From assembly GCA_035555315.1 (NCBI GenBank), contig DATMGU010000010.1:70782-134781 (forward strand): DNA of 64,000 nucleotides, in the 5' to 3' direction. Below the pieces are notes generated by a model. The model ran no database searches. It saw only the letters and a program-made list of their open reading frames with translations, and had not been told where the DNA came from. This DNA comes from DATMGU01 sp035555315. GTDB lineage: Bacteria; Pseudomonadota; Alphaproteobacteria; ATCC43930; CGMCC-115725. Shown here piece after piece: positions 34,835 to 43,493 of the stretch (position 1 is its first letter; the number at the start of each line of letters is the position of its first letter). A program made the position numbers and the translations under genes.

Positions 34835-36106
34835 TCAATTGGTGCTGGTTTTTTTGGAAAGCCAGGGCGGCATCTGGAAGGTTCCGGTGGCGCTTTCCCG
34901 CGGATAAAGGAAGACCCGTTTGCCGCCGCCTTGCCATTGTCGCCAGTACGTCTGGAGATAGCCTGGACCGTAGCGGGCCTCATGGCGGTCATCGAACACC
35001 AGCCGGCCACGGACGCCCTGCAGGTCGGTCTTCTCCAACGCGGTCGCTACCGCGTCGGCCGCGGTGGTCTGTGCCCGCTCGACCGCGGCCTTATAGGCCA
35101 GCAGGGCATCATAGGCGCCAAACGCCGCGTAGCTTGGCCGACGGCCTTCGTATCGACCGCGGAAGGCGGCGTAGAAGGGCTGAGTGGCCGGGGTGATCGG
35201 CGCGTCTGGAACCGGCGTGCCGACGATCTCGCCGATCGCCTTGCCGTCGACGCGGGTGAAGAAATCGGCGTCGTCCGCGACCACGTCGAAGCCGCCATAA
35301 GGGGCGGGAAAGCGCGTGTCGTACCATTGCTTGGCAAGGATCTCGGATGAGCTGTGCGACAGCAGCGTCACCATGAAATCGATCCCCGCGTCGCGCGCCT
35401 TGGTGAGCAGCGGCGAAAAATCGCTGGTCTCGGGGTCGAACAAGTCGACCACCGGCACTTGGATGCCCTTCGTCGCCAAAGACTTCTTTAAGATCGGGAC
35501 GAGCTCCTGCGCACCCGGCGCGTTCTCGCCGAGGAAGGCGACCTTGCGGATCGCCAGATCGGGCTTGCCCAGGGTGGTCAGCAGTTCGGTAATGCTTTCC
35601 GCCAGATGATCGCTCGACATCGGATTTGTACGGAAGATGTATTTGGGGCTGGCGGGACCCGGTTTGCCCTTGGCTTGCGGCGTCGTCGGCGCCACGACAC
35701 CGATGCCCAGATAGATCGTCTTGGCAGCGATGATGTGCGGCAATTGGGCGAGTGTCACGGCGCTGCTGTTGCCGCCGATCAGCACATCGACCTTTTTGTC
35801 GATCAGCCGGTCGATCGCGGCCACGCCGCGTGCCGGGGTTTCGGTCTCATCCTCGACAGCCAGCCGCAGCTTGCGGCCGAGGATGCCGCCATGGGCGTTG
35901 AGATCCTCGACAAGCATGGCCAGCGCATCCTGCGTATCCCGGCCGGCTTGGGTCTGGGTCGGCGTCGGCACGCCGATGACGATCGGCTTTTCCGTCGCCG
36001 CTTGGGCCAGCGCCGCGCGCGGCGCTGCTAATAGCATCGGGGCTAGCAGGGCCAGCGCCCAAGCGGTCAGCGGATGAGGAAGGCGGCAGCGCGCGCAGAC
36101 AATCAT
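34835..36106 (-). CDS. LivJ-type (branched-chain amino acid family) periplasmic binding protein
   Basis: 423 residues with a signal peptide (LTAWALALLAPMLLAAPRAALAQA). The type I SBP fold of the LivJ/Leu-Ile-Val group is seen in KPIVIGVPTPTQTQAGRDTQDALAM, AHGGILGRKLRLAVEDE, PKYIFRTNPMSSDH and PSYAAFGAYDALLAY. No LivHMGF permease or ATPase is adjacent. Its ATG overlaps the stop codon of the upstream alpha/beta hydrolase gene (ATGA at 36103-36106), so the two are made together. The ligand may be an amide, aromatic or amino acid compound linked to the hydrolase. Confidence 0.9.
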   Translation of the reverse strand: MIVCARCRLPHPLTAWALALLAPMLLAAPRAALAQAATEKPIVIGVPTPTQTQAGRDTQDALAMLVEDLNAHGGILGRKLRLAVEDETETPARGVAAIDRLIDKKVDVLIGGNSSAVTLAQLPHIIAAKTIYLGIGVVAPTTPQAKGKPGPASPKYIFRTNPMSSDHLAESITELLTTLGKPDLAIRKVAFLGENAPGAQELVPILKKSLATKGIQVPVVDLFDPETSDFSPLLTKARDAGIDFMVTLLSHSSSEILAKQWYDTRFPAPYGGFDVVADDADFFTRVDGKAIGEIVGTPVPDAPITPATQPFYAAFRGRYEGRRPSYAAFGAYDALLAYKAAVERAQTTAADAVATALEKTDLQGVRGRLVFDDRHEARYGPGYLQTYWRQWQGGGKRVFLYPRESATGTFQMPPWLSKKTSTN

Positions 36107-36924
36107 CCCAGGAGATCGAGCACCGCGCCCAGCACCCGGCCTCGCGGCAGCGCCAGTTCGTCGAGGACCGTGAAATGATTGTATCCTGGCGAGGGCAGCT
36201 CGATGACCGGCTGGCCGGCCACCCGGCACGCCGCCGCGTAATCGGCGGTCTGCCGCCGCAGTTCGGGCAATTCGTCGCCGCCGACGATCAGCCGTATCGG
36301 CGTGGTGGTTCGCGGAATATGGCGGATCGGGCTGTGGCGGTCGATCTCCTCGGCTGTCAGCCGCAACGGGTCGTTCAGGCGGCCAAGGGCGATCGGCTCC
36401 AGCTCGAACAAGCCGCTGATCGGCAGGGCGCCCTGGATCGCGGGATGCGCCCAATGCGCGGCCGTGAGATGGCCGCCCGCCGAATGCCCGGTCAGATAGA
36501 TCCGGCCCGGATCGCCGCCCATATCGGCCAGGTTGGCGGCGAGGAAATCCAAGCCGGCCCCGATCTCGGCGACGATGCCGCTCATGGTTGCCTCGGGCGC
36601 CAGGGTGTATTCCAGATGCGCCACCGCGATGCCCCGATCGAGGGCGGCCTCGCCGACGAAATGCGTCAGGGGGGTGGCGTTGCTCTGCCAATAGCCGCCA
36701 TGGATGAAGACGATGACGGGCGCCTTTCGGCCAGCCGGGAACCAATCGATGGTGTTGCGGGGGGCGGGCCCATAGGCGATGCCGTCCCGATGCTCCCGCT
36801 TGGCGCGCAAGGCGACGCTGCGCTCGTCCCAACCGCGTATGATGGCCGCGACATCGGGCACCGCGGCGCTGTTGCTGTAGCCCTTATCCAGTGCCGCCCG
36901 ATCCATGCCGCGATAAAGGCTCAT
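36103..36924 (-). CDS. Alpha/beta hydrolase, arylformamidase-like
   Basis: 273 residues. Oxyanion motif HGGYW (74-78), nucleophile elbow GHSAGG, acid in the GGDELPEL region and late His in GYNHFTVLDEL match the kynurenine formamidase/BD-FAE-like esterase group. The N-terminus YRGMDRAALDKGYSNSAAV is also typical of that group. The reaction would be hydrolysis of an N-formyl or ester bond. It is translationally coupled to the LivJ-type binding protein, suggesting hydrolysis of an imported compound. No kynureninase or tryptophan dioxygenase gene is nearby. Confidence 0.87.
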   Translation of the reverse strand: MSLYRGMDRAALDKGYSNSAAVPDVAAIIRGWDERSVALRAKREHRDGIAYGPAPRNTIDWFPAGRKAPVIVFIHGGYWQSNATPLTHFVGEAALDRGIAVAHLEYTLAPEATMSGIVAEIGAGLDFLAANLADMGGDPGRIYLTGHSAGGHLTAAHWAHPAIQGALPISGLFELEPIALGRLNDPLRLTAEEIDRHSPIRHIPRTTTPIRLIVGGDELPELRRQTADYAAACRVAGQPVIELPSPGYNHFTVLDELALPRGRVLGAVLDLLG

Positions 36925-37034
36925 GCTTCCGTCCCTGTTGTTCCGAAACGCGCGTTCATCTTATGCCTACACGCCGGGCGTCCCCAAGCTGTACCGATAT
37001 TGGCTGACTATCGCCGATTTTGCCCTCTATTCAG

Positions 37035-37055
37035 CGGTATGAAATTATCATACCG
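37035..37055. promoter_or_regulatory. ParD operator candidate
   Basis: CGGTATGA (37035-37042) and TCATACCG (37048-37055) form an inverted repeat with a 5-base AATTA spacer, 26 bp upstream of the parD start. ParD proteins repress their own operons through such sites. Confidence 0.75.
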
Positions 37056-37081
37056 TCAATAAACCTCATAGTTAAGGTCGC

Positions 37082-37375
37082 ATGATGGCCGCTGCCGAGA
37101 AACGAACGTTCAGCCTGCCGAGCGAACAGGCGCGTTATATCGATAGCCTTGTTACCTCTGGTACTTATGCCACGAGCAGCGAGGTCATTCGTGCCGGCTT
37201 GCGCGCCTTGCAGGAACGTGACGCCGCCGTTGAGCGGTGGCTGCGTGAGGAGGTCGTACCGGTCGCTACGGCCATGCAGGCCGCCCCTGATCGCGCGATT
37301 CCGGCCGATCAGGTCTTTGCCGAAATCCGAAAGCTTCACGCTCAACGCCTGCCTCCGACCGACCGCGACGTATAG
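37082..37375 (+). CDS. parD: ParD-family (ribbon-helix-helix) antitoxin
   Basis: 97 residues. The N-terminus KRTFSLPSEQARYIDSLVTSGTYATSSEVIRAGLRALQERD is the ribbon-helix-helix DNA-binding domain of ParD/CopG-type antitoxins; the C-terminal half would wrap the ParE toxin. ParD binds the palindrome upstream. A full-length parE should follow immediately; only a C-terminal stub is present, so this antitoxin has lost its cognate toxin. An ATG one codon later (37085) is an equally good start. Confidence 0.9.
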   Translation: MMAAAEKRTFSLPSEQARYIDSLVTSGTYATSSEVIRAGLRALQERDAAVERWLREEVVPVATAMQAAPDRAIPADQVFAEIRKLHAQRLPPTDRDV

Positions 37376-37379
37376 GGCG

Positions 37380-37442
37380 GTGACGTTTGATCGGATTCTG
37401 TACGGCGGTCGTGATCTTGGAACGATGAGTGACGATGTCTAG
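37380..37442 (+). pseudogene. parE: C-terminal stub of a ParE/RelE-superfamily toxin gene
   Basis: Directly after parD, in the +1-shifted frame, 20 codons read VTFDRILYGGRDLGTMSDDV and stop. This matches the ParE C-terminal pattern in which a strand (V/I)RILHG(A/G)RD precedes the last helix. The first ~75 codons of a toxin are missing, so an internal deletion appears to have joined the end of parD to the end of parE. The match rests on a short segment, hence moderate confidence. Confidence 0.6.
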
Positions 37443-37560
37443 GCTTTGTCGTCATGACGACGGAGCGGGTGTCGAGAAATCCTCTGTTGTCAGCGGTTTT
37501 GCGGCGCGTTCGAGCGTGCTAGGCTACCCTTGTAGACACAAACTTGAGGGATGACCGACG

Positions 37561-38889
37561 ATGACTGCGGATGGCGGCAGCCTGCCGAATGATCTTGACG
37601 CCTATTGGATGCCGTTCACTGCGAATCGCCAGTTCAAGGCGAATCCACGCATGGTGGTCGCCGCCAAGGACATGCACTACACGAGCAGCGACAATCGCCA
37701 GATCCTGGACGGTACGGCCGGGCTGTGGTGCGTCAATGCAGGGCATGGCCGCCAGAAGATCGTCGAGGCGGTCAGCGATCAAGTCGCGCGGATGGATTAC
37801 GCGCCCAGCTTCCAGTTGGGTCACCCGCTGGCCTTCGAGGTCGCCTCGCGGATCGCGACCATCATGCCGGCCGGGCTCGACAAGGTGTTTTTCACCAATT
37901 CCGGATCGGAATCGGTCGACACGGCGCTGAAGATCGCGCTGGCTTATCACCGCGCGCGCGGTCAGGGCTCGCGCACCCGGCTGATCGGGCGGGAACGCGG
38001 CTATCATGGGGTCGGCTTCGGCGGCATCTCCGTCGGCGGCATCTCGGGTAACCGCAAGCAATTCGGCGCGCTGCTGACCGGCGTCGATCACATGCCGCAT
38101 ACCCACAACCTGCAGCAGAACGCCTTCACGCGCGGTCAGCCGGCCTGGGGCGAGCATATCGCCGACGAGTTGGAGCGGATCGTGGCGCTGCACGATGCCT
38201 CGACCATCGCCGCCGTCATCGTCGAACCGGTCGCCGGCTCGACCGGCGTGCTGGTGCCGCCCAAGGGCTATCTGCAGCGTCTGCGCGAGATCTGCACCAA
38301 ACACGGCATCCTGTTGATTTTCGACGAGGTGATCACCGGATTCGGCCGGCTGGGCAGCGGTTTCGCGACCGAGCATTTCGGTGTCACGCCGGATCTCATC
38401 GTGCTTGCCAAGGGGATCAGCAACGGCACCATCCCGATGGGCGCGGTCGTCGCCCGCGACGAGATCTACCAGGCGTTCATGGATGCGCCGGTGGATACCA
38501 TCGAGCTGTTCCACGGCTATACCTATTCCGGCCACCCGATCGCCGCCGCCGCCGCCCTGGCGACGCTGGACATCTACCGGGAGGAACAACTGTTCGAGCG
38601 GGCCGCCGAGATGGCCCCCTATTTCGCCGATGCGGCGCACTCCCTTATGGGCCTGCCGCATGTCATCGATGTCCGCAATATCGGCCTTGTCGCCGGCATC
38701 GAGCTGGAGCCGATCCCGGGCAAGCCGGCGGCACGGGCGTTCGACGCCTATCTGAAGGCATGGGAGCGGGGCGTATTGATCCGGACGACCGGCGATATCA
38801 TCGCCTTGTCGCCGCCGCTGATCATCGACAAGCCGCAGGTCGACGAGTTGTTCGGAACCCTGGCCCTGATTCTGAAGGCGGCCGCCTGA
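37561..38889 (+). CDS. Class III omega-amino acid:pyruvate aminotransferase
   Basis: 442 residues, fold type I PLP enzyme. The Schiff-base Lys284 is in VLAKGISNG; FDEVITGFGR carries the Asp that pairs with the PLP nitrogen; NSGSESVDTALK binds the phosphate. YWMPFTANRQFK and HGYTYSGHPIAAAA are typical of beta-alanine:pyruvate transaminases and SpuC-type putrescine:pyruvate transaminases. Pyruvate is the likely amino acceptor. Given the agmatine/putrescine genes 7 kb downstream, putrescine or 4-aminobutyrate is a reasonable donor, but beta-alanine remains possible. It is followed by an oxidoreductase gene that overlaps or abuts it. Confidence 0.9.
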   Translation: MTADGGSLPNDLDAYWMPFTANRQFKANPRMVVAAKDMHYTSSDNRQILDGTAGLWCVNAGHGRQKIVEAVSDQVARMDYAPSFQLGHPLAFEVASRIATIMPAGLDKVFFTNSGSESVDTALKIALAYHRARGQGSRTRLIGRERGYHGVGFGGISVGGISGNRKQFGALLTGVDHMPHTHNLQQNAFTRGQPAWGEHIADELERIVALHDASTIAAVIVEPVAGSTGVLVPPKGYLQRLREICTKHGILLIFDEVITGFGRLGSGFATEHFGVTPDLIVLAKGISNGTIPMGAVVARDEIYQAFMDAPVDTIELFHGYTYSGHPIAAAAALATLDIYREEQLFERAAEMAPYFADAAHSLMGLPHVIDVRNIGLVAGIELEPIPGKPAARAFDAYLKAWERGVLIRTTGDIIALSPPLIIDKPQVDELFGTLALILKAAA

Positions 38890-39791
38890 CCGGGGTTCAC
38901 CCGGACTCGACTGCCCCGGCACCGACGCCACCCGTCACCGTTTTAGCGGCGACGGGCCGGCTCGGTGCTGCTTTGGTCCGGCTTCTGTCGGCGGATGGCG
39001 TTCGGGTCATCGCCCTCGGCCGGGATAGGGTCAAGCTGGACCGGCTCGCGGCCGAGATCGGGGGCGATGTCGTCGTTCGGCAGGCGGATCTCGCCGATCC
39101 GATCCCGCTCGCCGCCGCCCTGGCGGATGCGCGGATCGTCATCAGCACCGCCCATGCGTCGTTCGCCCCCGCTATCCTGGCCGCGCTGCCGGCGGGGCGG
39201 GTGCGGCGGCTGGTGTTGACCGGTTCGACCCGGGTGTTCTCCCGCTATCCGGATTGGACGGCCGATCAGGTGCGCGCGGCGGAGGCTGCCCTCGCGGTGT
39301 CCGGCATCCCCGGCATCCTCCTGCTGCCGACCCTGATCTATGGCCCCGAGGTCGGGAGCGTCGTGCACGGCATCGCGGCACAGCTTCGCCGCCAGCCCTT
39401 CATGCCGCTGCCAAATGGCGGAAAATCGCTGGTACAGCCGGTTCATGTCGCCGATGTCGCCCGTGCCCTGGCGGCGGCCGCGCGGATCGATCTGCTGCCG
39501 GCCGGGCCGATCGTGATCGCCGGCCCGTCGCCGATCACCTATGGCGAGATGGTGCGGGCGATCGGTCGGGCAATCGGGCGCCCCGCGGTCATCCTGCCGG
39601 TCCCATCCGTCGCGACCGACCTGGCAGCCGCGATGCTGCGCCGACTACCGCGTGGTGCTGCGATCGCCGGGGCGATCCAGCGTCTCGCGGAAGACAAGGC
39701 GTTCGATGTCGAACCGATGCGTCGGGCGTTGGGAGTGGAGCCGATCGATTTCGCGGCCGGGCTCGCCACCGTGTTTCCGCCAGTTTCCTGA
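38760..39791 (+). CDS. NAD(P)-binding Rossmann-fold (atypical extended SDR/NmrA-like) protein; start uncertain
   Basis: The recognisable protein starts near 38935 (TVLAATGRLGAALVRLL, a Rossmann motif) and runs about 285 residues with RLVLTGSTRVFSRYP, GILLLPTLIYGPE and VQPVHVADVARAL, as in NmrA-like or epimerase-type SDRs. The only in-frame ATG, GTG or TTG upstream of the Rossmann motif is the ATG at 38760, 130 bp inside the transaminase gene, giving 343 residues with a non-conserved head. A CTG overlapping the transaminase stop (38886) is a non-standard alternative. The gene probably belongs to the transaminase operon; its substrate is unknown. Confidence 0.75.
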   Translation: MGAGRIDPDDRRYHRLVAAADHRQAAGRRVVRNPGPDSEGGRLTGVHPDSTAPAPTPPVTVLAATGRLGAALVRLLSADGVRVIALGRDRVKLDRLAAEIGGDVVVRQADLADPIPLAAALADARIVISTAHASFAPAILAALPAGRVRRLVLTGSTRVFSRYPDWTADQVRAAEAALAVSGIPGILLLPTLIYGPEVGSVVHGIAAQLRRQPFMPLPNGGKSLVQPVHVADVARALAAAARIDLLPAGPIVIAGPSPITYGEMVRAIGRAIGRPAVILPVPSVATDLAAAMLRRLPRGAAIAGAIQRLAEDKAFDVEPMRRALGVEPIDFAAGLATVFPPVS

Positions 39792-39799
39792 GCGGCCGA

Positions 39800-41194
39800 T
39801 CAGTCGAGGTTGGGCAGCTGGATCGGCATGCCGCTCTCGAAGGCGCGGGCGGCGCGCAGCACCAGATCGTCGCGGTGCATCGGGCCGATGATCTGCAGAC
39901 CGACGGGCAAGCCGTCGACAAAGCCGCAGGGCATCGAGGCCGCGGGGTGCCGTGTCAGGTTGAACGGATAGGTGAACGGCGTCCACCCGGTCCAGCGGGC
40001 GTAGGGGCCGGTCCGCGGCGTTTCATAACCCGCCTCGAACGCGGTGATCGGCAGGGTTGGGCTCAACACCAAATCATAGCGCTCGAACAGCAGGTTCATG
40101 GTGATGGCGAAACCTTCCCGCTTACGACCGGCGGCGATGTAGTCGCGGGCCGACAGCTTCGCACCCTCCGCCGCGATCGCCCGCAGCCCGGGATCGATCA
40201 TCTCCCGCTGCGCGTCGGTGAAGCCGGCGAGCAGGGTCGCGGCCGGCGCGAACCAATGGGCGGCGAACACCTCATCGACCTCAGGCAGGGTGAGGTCGAT
40301 GGTCTCGACGGTGGCACCCAGATCGGCGAAGGCCACGGCGGCCGAGGCGACGCTGGCGGCGATGCCGGCATCGACCGGTCTTTGATTGATCGTCGGCGCA
40401 TAGGCGATCCTGAGGGCGCGGACGCCGCTGTCGAGGCCGATCGACCAATCGCGGCCGTCATGGGGCAGGGCGTTGGCATCGCGCGGATCGGGTTGGGCCA
40501 TGACGCTCAGCATCAGGGCCGCGTCACGGACGCTACGGGTCATCGGCCCCAGATGGGACACGGCGGCGAAAGGACTGGACGGGTAGGCGGGGACGCGGCC
40601 GTAGCTGGGCTTCAGACCGAAAATTCCGGTGAAGCTGGCCGGGATGCGGATCGAGCCACCGCCATCCGTGCCGATATGCAGCGCACCCATGCCGGTCGCC
40701 GCCGCCACGGCGGCCCCACCGCTCGATCCGCCGGGGGTGCGGTCGAGCTGCCACGGGTTGCGGGTGATGCCGGTCAGAGAATTGTCGGTCACACCCTTCC
40801 AGCCGAATTCGGGCGTCGTCGTCTTGCCCAGCAGCACGGCGCCGTGTTCGCGCAGCCGCGCCGTCGCGGGCGCGTCCTCCGCCCAATCCTGCTTGGGATC
40901 GACGGTGCGCGAGCCACGCAGCGTCGGCCAGCCCTTGGTCAGCACCAGATCCTTGACGGTCGTCGGCACGCCATCGATCGGGCCGAGCGGCGTGCCCGCC
41001 TGATAACGGGCGGCCGACGCGCGCGCGGCCGCCAGCGCTTCCTCCTCGGCGACGAAGCAGAACGCATTGACCCGTTCGTTCAGCGACCGGATCCGGCGCA
41101 GCGCCGCCTCGGTCGCCTCGATGGGGGAAAACCGCTTGCGCCGGAAGCCCTCCGCCAACTCGCTCGCCGTCATCACGGCCAAATCCCAACTCAT
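39800..41194 (-). CDS. Amidase-signature family amidase
   Basis: 464 residues. The Ser-cisSer-Lys triad is visible: Lys81 in TTVKDLV, cis-Ser157 in PGGSSGG and nucleophile Ser181 in DGGGSIRIPAS. The length and lack of GatB/GatC neighbours argue against a GatA role. Such enzymes hydrolyse primary amides, sometimes gamma-glutamyl amides. GAGGAGAG is well placed before the ATG at 41194. It follows the PuuB-like oxidase and GNAT genes on the same strand, which suggests amine/amide catabolism. Confidence 0.9.
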   Translation of the reverse strand: MSWDLAVMTASELAEGFRRKRFSPIEATEAALRRIRSLNERVNAFCFVAEEEALAAARASAARYQAGTPLGPIDGVPTTVKDLVLTKGWPTLRGSRTVDPKQDWAEDAPATARLREHGAVLLGKTTTPEFGWKGVTDNSLTGITRNPWQLDRTPGGSSGGAAVAAATGMGALHIGTDGGGSIRIPASFTGIFGLKPSYGRVPAYPSSPFAAVSHLGPMTRSVRDAALMLSVMAQPDPRDANALPHDGRDWSIGLDSGVRALRIAYAPTINQRPVDAGIAASVASAAVAFADLGATVETIDLTLPEVDEVFAAHWFAPAATLLAGFTDAQREMIDPGLRAIAAEGAKLSARDYIAAGRKREGFAITMNLLFERYDLVLSPTLPITAFEAGYETPRTGPYARWTGWTPFTYPFNLTRHPAASMPCGFVDGLPVGLQIIGPMHRDDLVLRAARAFESGMPIQLPNLD

Positions 41195-41207
41195 CGATAG
41201 TCTCTCC

Positions 41208-41239
41208 TCAGTGACGATCTGCCTCAGTGACGATCTGCC
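41208..41239. repeat. 16-bp perfect tandem duplication upstream of the amidase gene
   Basis: TCAGTGACGATCTGCC occurs twice head-to-tail (41208-41223, 41224-41239). It lies between the amidase Shine-Dalgarno region and the end of the GNAT gene, within the amidase 5' leader. Confidence 0.92.
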
Positions 41240-41281
41240 AGGCGCGCCGGCCGCAGCATGAACCATGCCGCCGGTGACGGT

Positions 41282-41743
41282 TCAGGTCAGAGATTTCGCC
41301 ATATAGACGCGGTGGAAGCCATCCTCCGTACGCCGCTCGACGATCTCGAAACCGCGCTTCAAATAGATCGCGATATTCTCGGTCATCACCTCGTTGGTGT
41401 AGAGTGTGAGGGTCGGGAACCTGCGCGCGCGGGCCTCCGCTTCGGCGAAATCGAGCAGCTTGCCGCCCAGCCCGATGCCTTGGCGATCCGGATGTACCGC
41501 GACGTTCTCGATCATCATCGTGGCATCCCGCGGCTCCAGCACCAGAAGGCCGAGAGCGGCCGGAGCGCCGGCCTGTCCTGCGATGATCCAGACTTCACCG
41601 GTGCGGACCAGCACCTCGTAATTCGCCAGCATCGGGGCCGGCCGACCCATGCGGGGCACAAAACGGGCATAGGCGGCGTTCACCAGCGCGGTGATGGCGG
41701 ACACGTCAGCCGGTCTGGCGCGACGAATCGGATAATCGGACAT
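41282..41743 (-). CDS. GNAT-family N-acetyltransferase
   Basis: 153 residues. The acetyl-CoA pyrophosphate loop is in VAVHPDRQGIGLGGKLLDFAE (Q/RxxGxG/A), preceded by the beta-strand pair ALGLLVLEPRDATMMIENV, and the C-terminal YLKRGFEIVERR closes the fold. Substrate is not predictable; in this setting a polyamine or amino acid is plausible. The start is 29 bp from the stop of the PuuB-like gene, and the amidase follows 87 bp on, consistent with one operon. Confidence 0.88.
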   Translation of the reverse strand: MSDYPIRRARPADVSAITALVNAAYARFVPRMGRPAPMLANYEVLVRTGEVWIIAGQAGAPAALGLLVLEPRDATMMIENVAVHPDRQGIGLGGKLLDFAEAEARARRFPTLTLYTNEVMTENIAIYLKRGFEIVERRTEDGFHRVYMAKSLT

Positions 41744-41772
41744 GTCGGCGGTCTCCCTAAGCGGCTGCCGAG

Positions 41773-43071
41773 TCACAGCATATCCAGCAGACGGTACCAT
41801 AGCCGGCCGATCTCTAGAATCGGCGCCCGGAGCTGCCTTCCGCCGGGAAAGTCGCGGTGCGGGATCGCCGCCAGCGTATCGAATCGGCCGGTCTCGCCCG
41901 CGACCGCCGACGCGATGGCTTGACCCGCCAACAGGGTCAGGGCGATCCCATGCCCGGAAAAGCCTTGCGCGTAGAACAGCCCGCCGGGCAACCGGCCGAG
42001 CTGCGGCAGCCGGTTGCGGCTGATATCGACCAGGCCGCTCCAGCCATAGGGGATAGCCGCTCCCGCCAGTTGCGGAAACACTGCGATCATCCGCGCGCGC
42101 AGCATCGCTGTCAGTGCATCCGGTTCGCGGCCCCCATAACGGATGCCGCCGCCGAACAGCAGCCGCCGATCGGACGACAGTCGGAAGTAGTTCAGCGCAT
42201 GCCGCGTGTCGCATACCGCCACATTGTCGCGGATCAGACCCCGCGTGGTGGTGTCGTCCAAGGGCTCCGTCGCGATCATGAAAGTCGAGGCGGGGATGAT
42301 GCCGCGTTCGAGTTCCGGTACCAGCCCGCCCAGATAGGCATTCCCTGCCAACACGACATGCGTAGCCCGGATCCGGCCGCCGGGCAGGTGCAATCGGGTT
42401 GTCGCATCGCCACGTTCGATGCGGAGGACGGGGCTCGTTTCGAACAGCTGGGCACCGGCGCCAGCGGCGGCTGTCGCCAAGCCCCGGGCCAAGGCCAGGG
42501 GATCGAGATGCCCGCCGCTCGGGTCGAGCAACCCGCCGTGATAGACGGCGCTGCCCAGATGCCCGGCGATCTGCCGGCGATCGAGCGGCCGCAGCCCCGC
42601 TACCGCGTAGCGCCGGGCCAGGTGATCCGCCAGACGATTGAGGTCTTCGGCATGCGCCGGTTTGACCGCGGCGGTGAGGAAGCCGGGGGTCAAGGCGCAG
42701 TCGATCCGATGGCGGGCGACCAATTCCGCTACCAGGTCGGTGGCATCGGTGCCGAACCGCCACAGGGCCATCGCGGTATCGAGGCCAAGGCTCGCCTCGA
42801 TCGATCGGATATCGGCCGCGTAGCCCGGCACCACCTGGCCGCCATTGCGGCCGGAGGCGCCCCAGCCGATGCGTCGGGCCTCCACCAGCACGACAGTCAC
42901 ACCGCGCAGAGCCAGGTGCAGCGCGGTGGAAAGGCCGGTGAACCCTCCACCGATCACCGCCACATCCGCCTCGACATCGCCTGCGAGCGGCGGGTATGGC
43001 GGGGGCGGGGTCGCGGCCGCCCAATAATACGAGACAGGTGGCTCGCGATAGGTGGGGCGGTGCTCGATCAT
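41773..43071 (-). CDS. FAD-dependent amine oxidoreductase (gamma-glutamylputrescine oxidase-like)
   Basis: 432 residues of the DAO/PuuB family. The dinucleotide motif is VAVIGGGFTGLSTALHLALRG with an acidic partner in VVLVEARRIG; GASGRNGGQ is the usual FAD-site loop, and a late FYAQGFSGHGIALTLLAG closes the FAD site. The N-terminus SYYWAAA is typical of PuuB/OrdL proteins, which oxidise gamma-glutamylputrescine or related secondary amines with release of H2O2. The ATG at 43071 precedes EHRPTYREPP. Divergent from the PotF-like and agmatine genes. Confidence 0.88.
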   Translation of the reverse strand: MIEHRPTYREPPVSYYWAAATPPPPYPPLAGDVEADVAVIGGGFTGLSTALHLALRGVTVVLVEARRIGWGASGRNGGQVVPGYAADIRSIEASLGLDTAMALWRFGTDATDLVAELVARHRIDCALTPGFLTAAVKPAHAEDLNRLADHLARRYAVAGLRPLDRRQIAGHLGSAVYHGGLLDPSGGHLDPLALARGLATAAAGAGAQLFETSPVLRIERGDATTRLHLPGGRIRATHVVLAGNAYLGGLVPELERGIIPASTFMIATEPLDDTTTRGLIRDNVAVCDTRHALNYFRLSSDRRLLFGGGIRYGGREPDALTAMLRARMIAVFPQLAGAAIPYGWSGLVDISRNRLPQLGRLPGGLFYAQGFSGHGIALTLLAGQAIASAVAGETGRFDTLAAIPHRDFPGGRQLRAPILEIGRLWYRLLDML

Positions 43072-43176
43072 AGGGCTCAGCATAGCCGGCAACGGCACCC
43101 GGGCAACCTCCATCGCCCACCCCGCGTTAGCCCTGGGAGAGGTCGGCGACGAGCCGACGCAACCGGGAACAGCGCC

Positions 43177-43389
43177 ATGACGACCGAGCACACGCGGAAG
43201 AACGAGGCGGCGAAACACATGAACCCCGAACATTCCGGGATGCGAACCGGCAATCCGCAACTCAAGGAGGAGCGCAAGCCGGGCGGCGCGCGCTCCGGCT
43301 CCGCCGACGCACCCGACCGGGCCGGCGATCGGCCAGGCAATGCTGGGTCCGATGCTGGGTCCGCGCCACGCCGTCCGTCCAGCCGCTGA
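43177..43389 (+). CDS. Small hydrophilic protein of unknown function
   Basis: 70 residues, rich in Arg, Gly, Ser, Glu and Ala with no hydrophobic core (MTTEHTRKNEAAKHMNPEHSG at the start). Probably disordered if made. It contains a 12-bp tandem duplication that encodes repeated AGSD. I do not recognise it. The start ATG has AGCGCC upstream, not a good ribosome-binding site, so this may be non-coding. Confidence 0.35.
   Translation: MTTEHTRKNEAAKHMNPEHSGMRTGNPQLKEERKPGGARSGSADAPDRAGDRPGNAGSDAGSAPRRPSSR
43340..43363. repeat. 12-bp tandem duplication
   Basis: ATGCTGGGTCCG occurs twice (43340-43351, 43352-43363). It lies within the small open frame and preserves its phase. Confidence 0.85.
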
Positions 43390-43493
43390 GCAGTCGATAT
43401 CACTCCCGACGACCAGGAAAGTTGCCAGCGCCGATGATGCCGGGCATATCACGGGGGACGCGGGGCGGCGGTTGACTGGGGCTCGGGGGTGGC

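Noticed and set aside
34835..36832. Possible 665-residue fusion extending the LivJ-type protein upstream
   Set aside because: The extra N-terminal part is the hydrolase gene read in the wrong frame; the signal peptide at 36106 and the ATGA junction define the real start.
41282..43120. Possible 612-residue protein containing the GNAT at its C-terminus
   Set aside because: The upstream two thirds overlap the PuuB-like gene out of frame and show no conserved motif; the GNAT starts at 41743.
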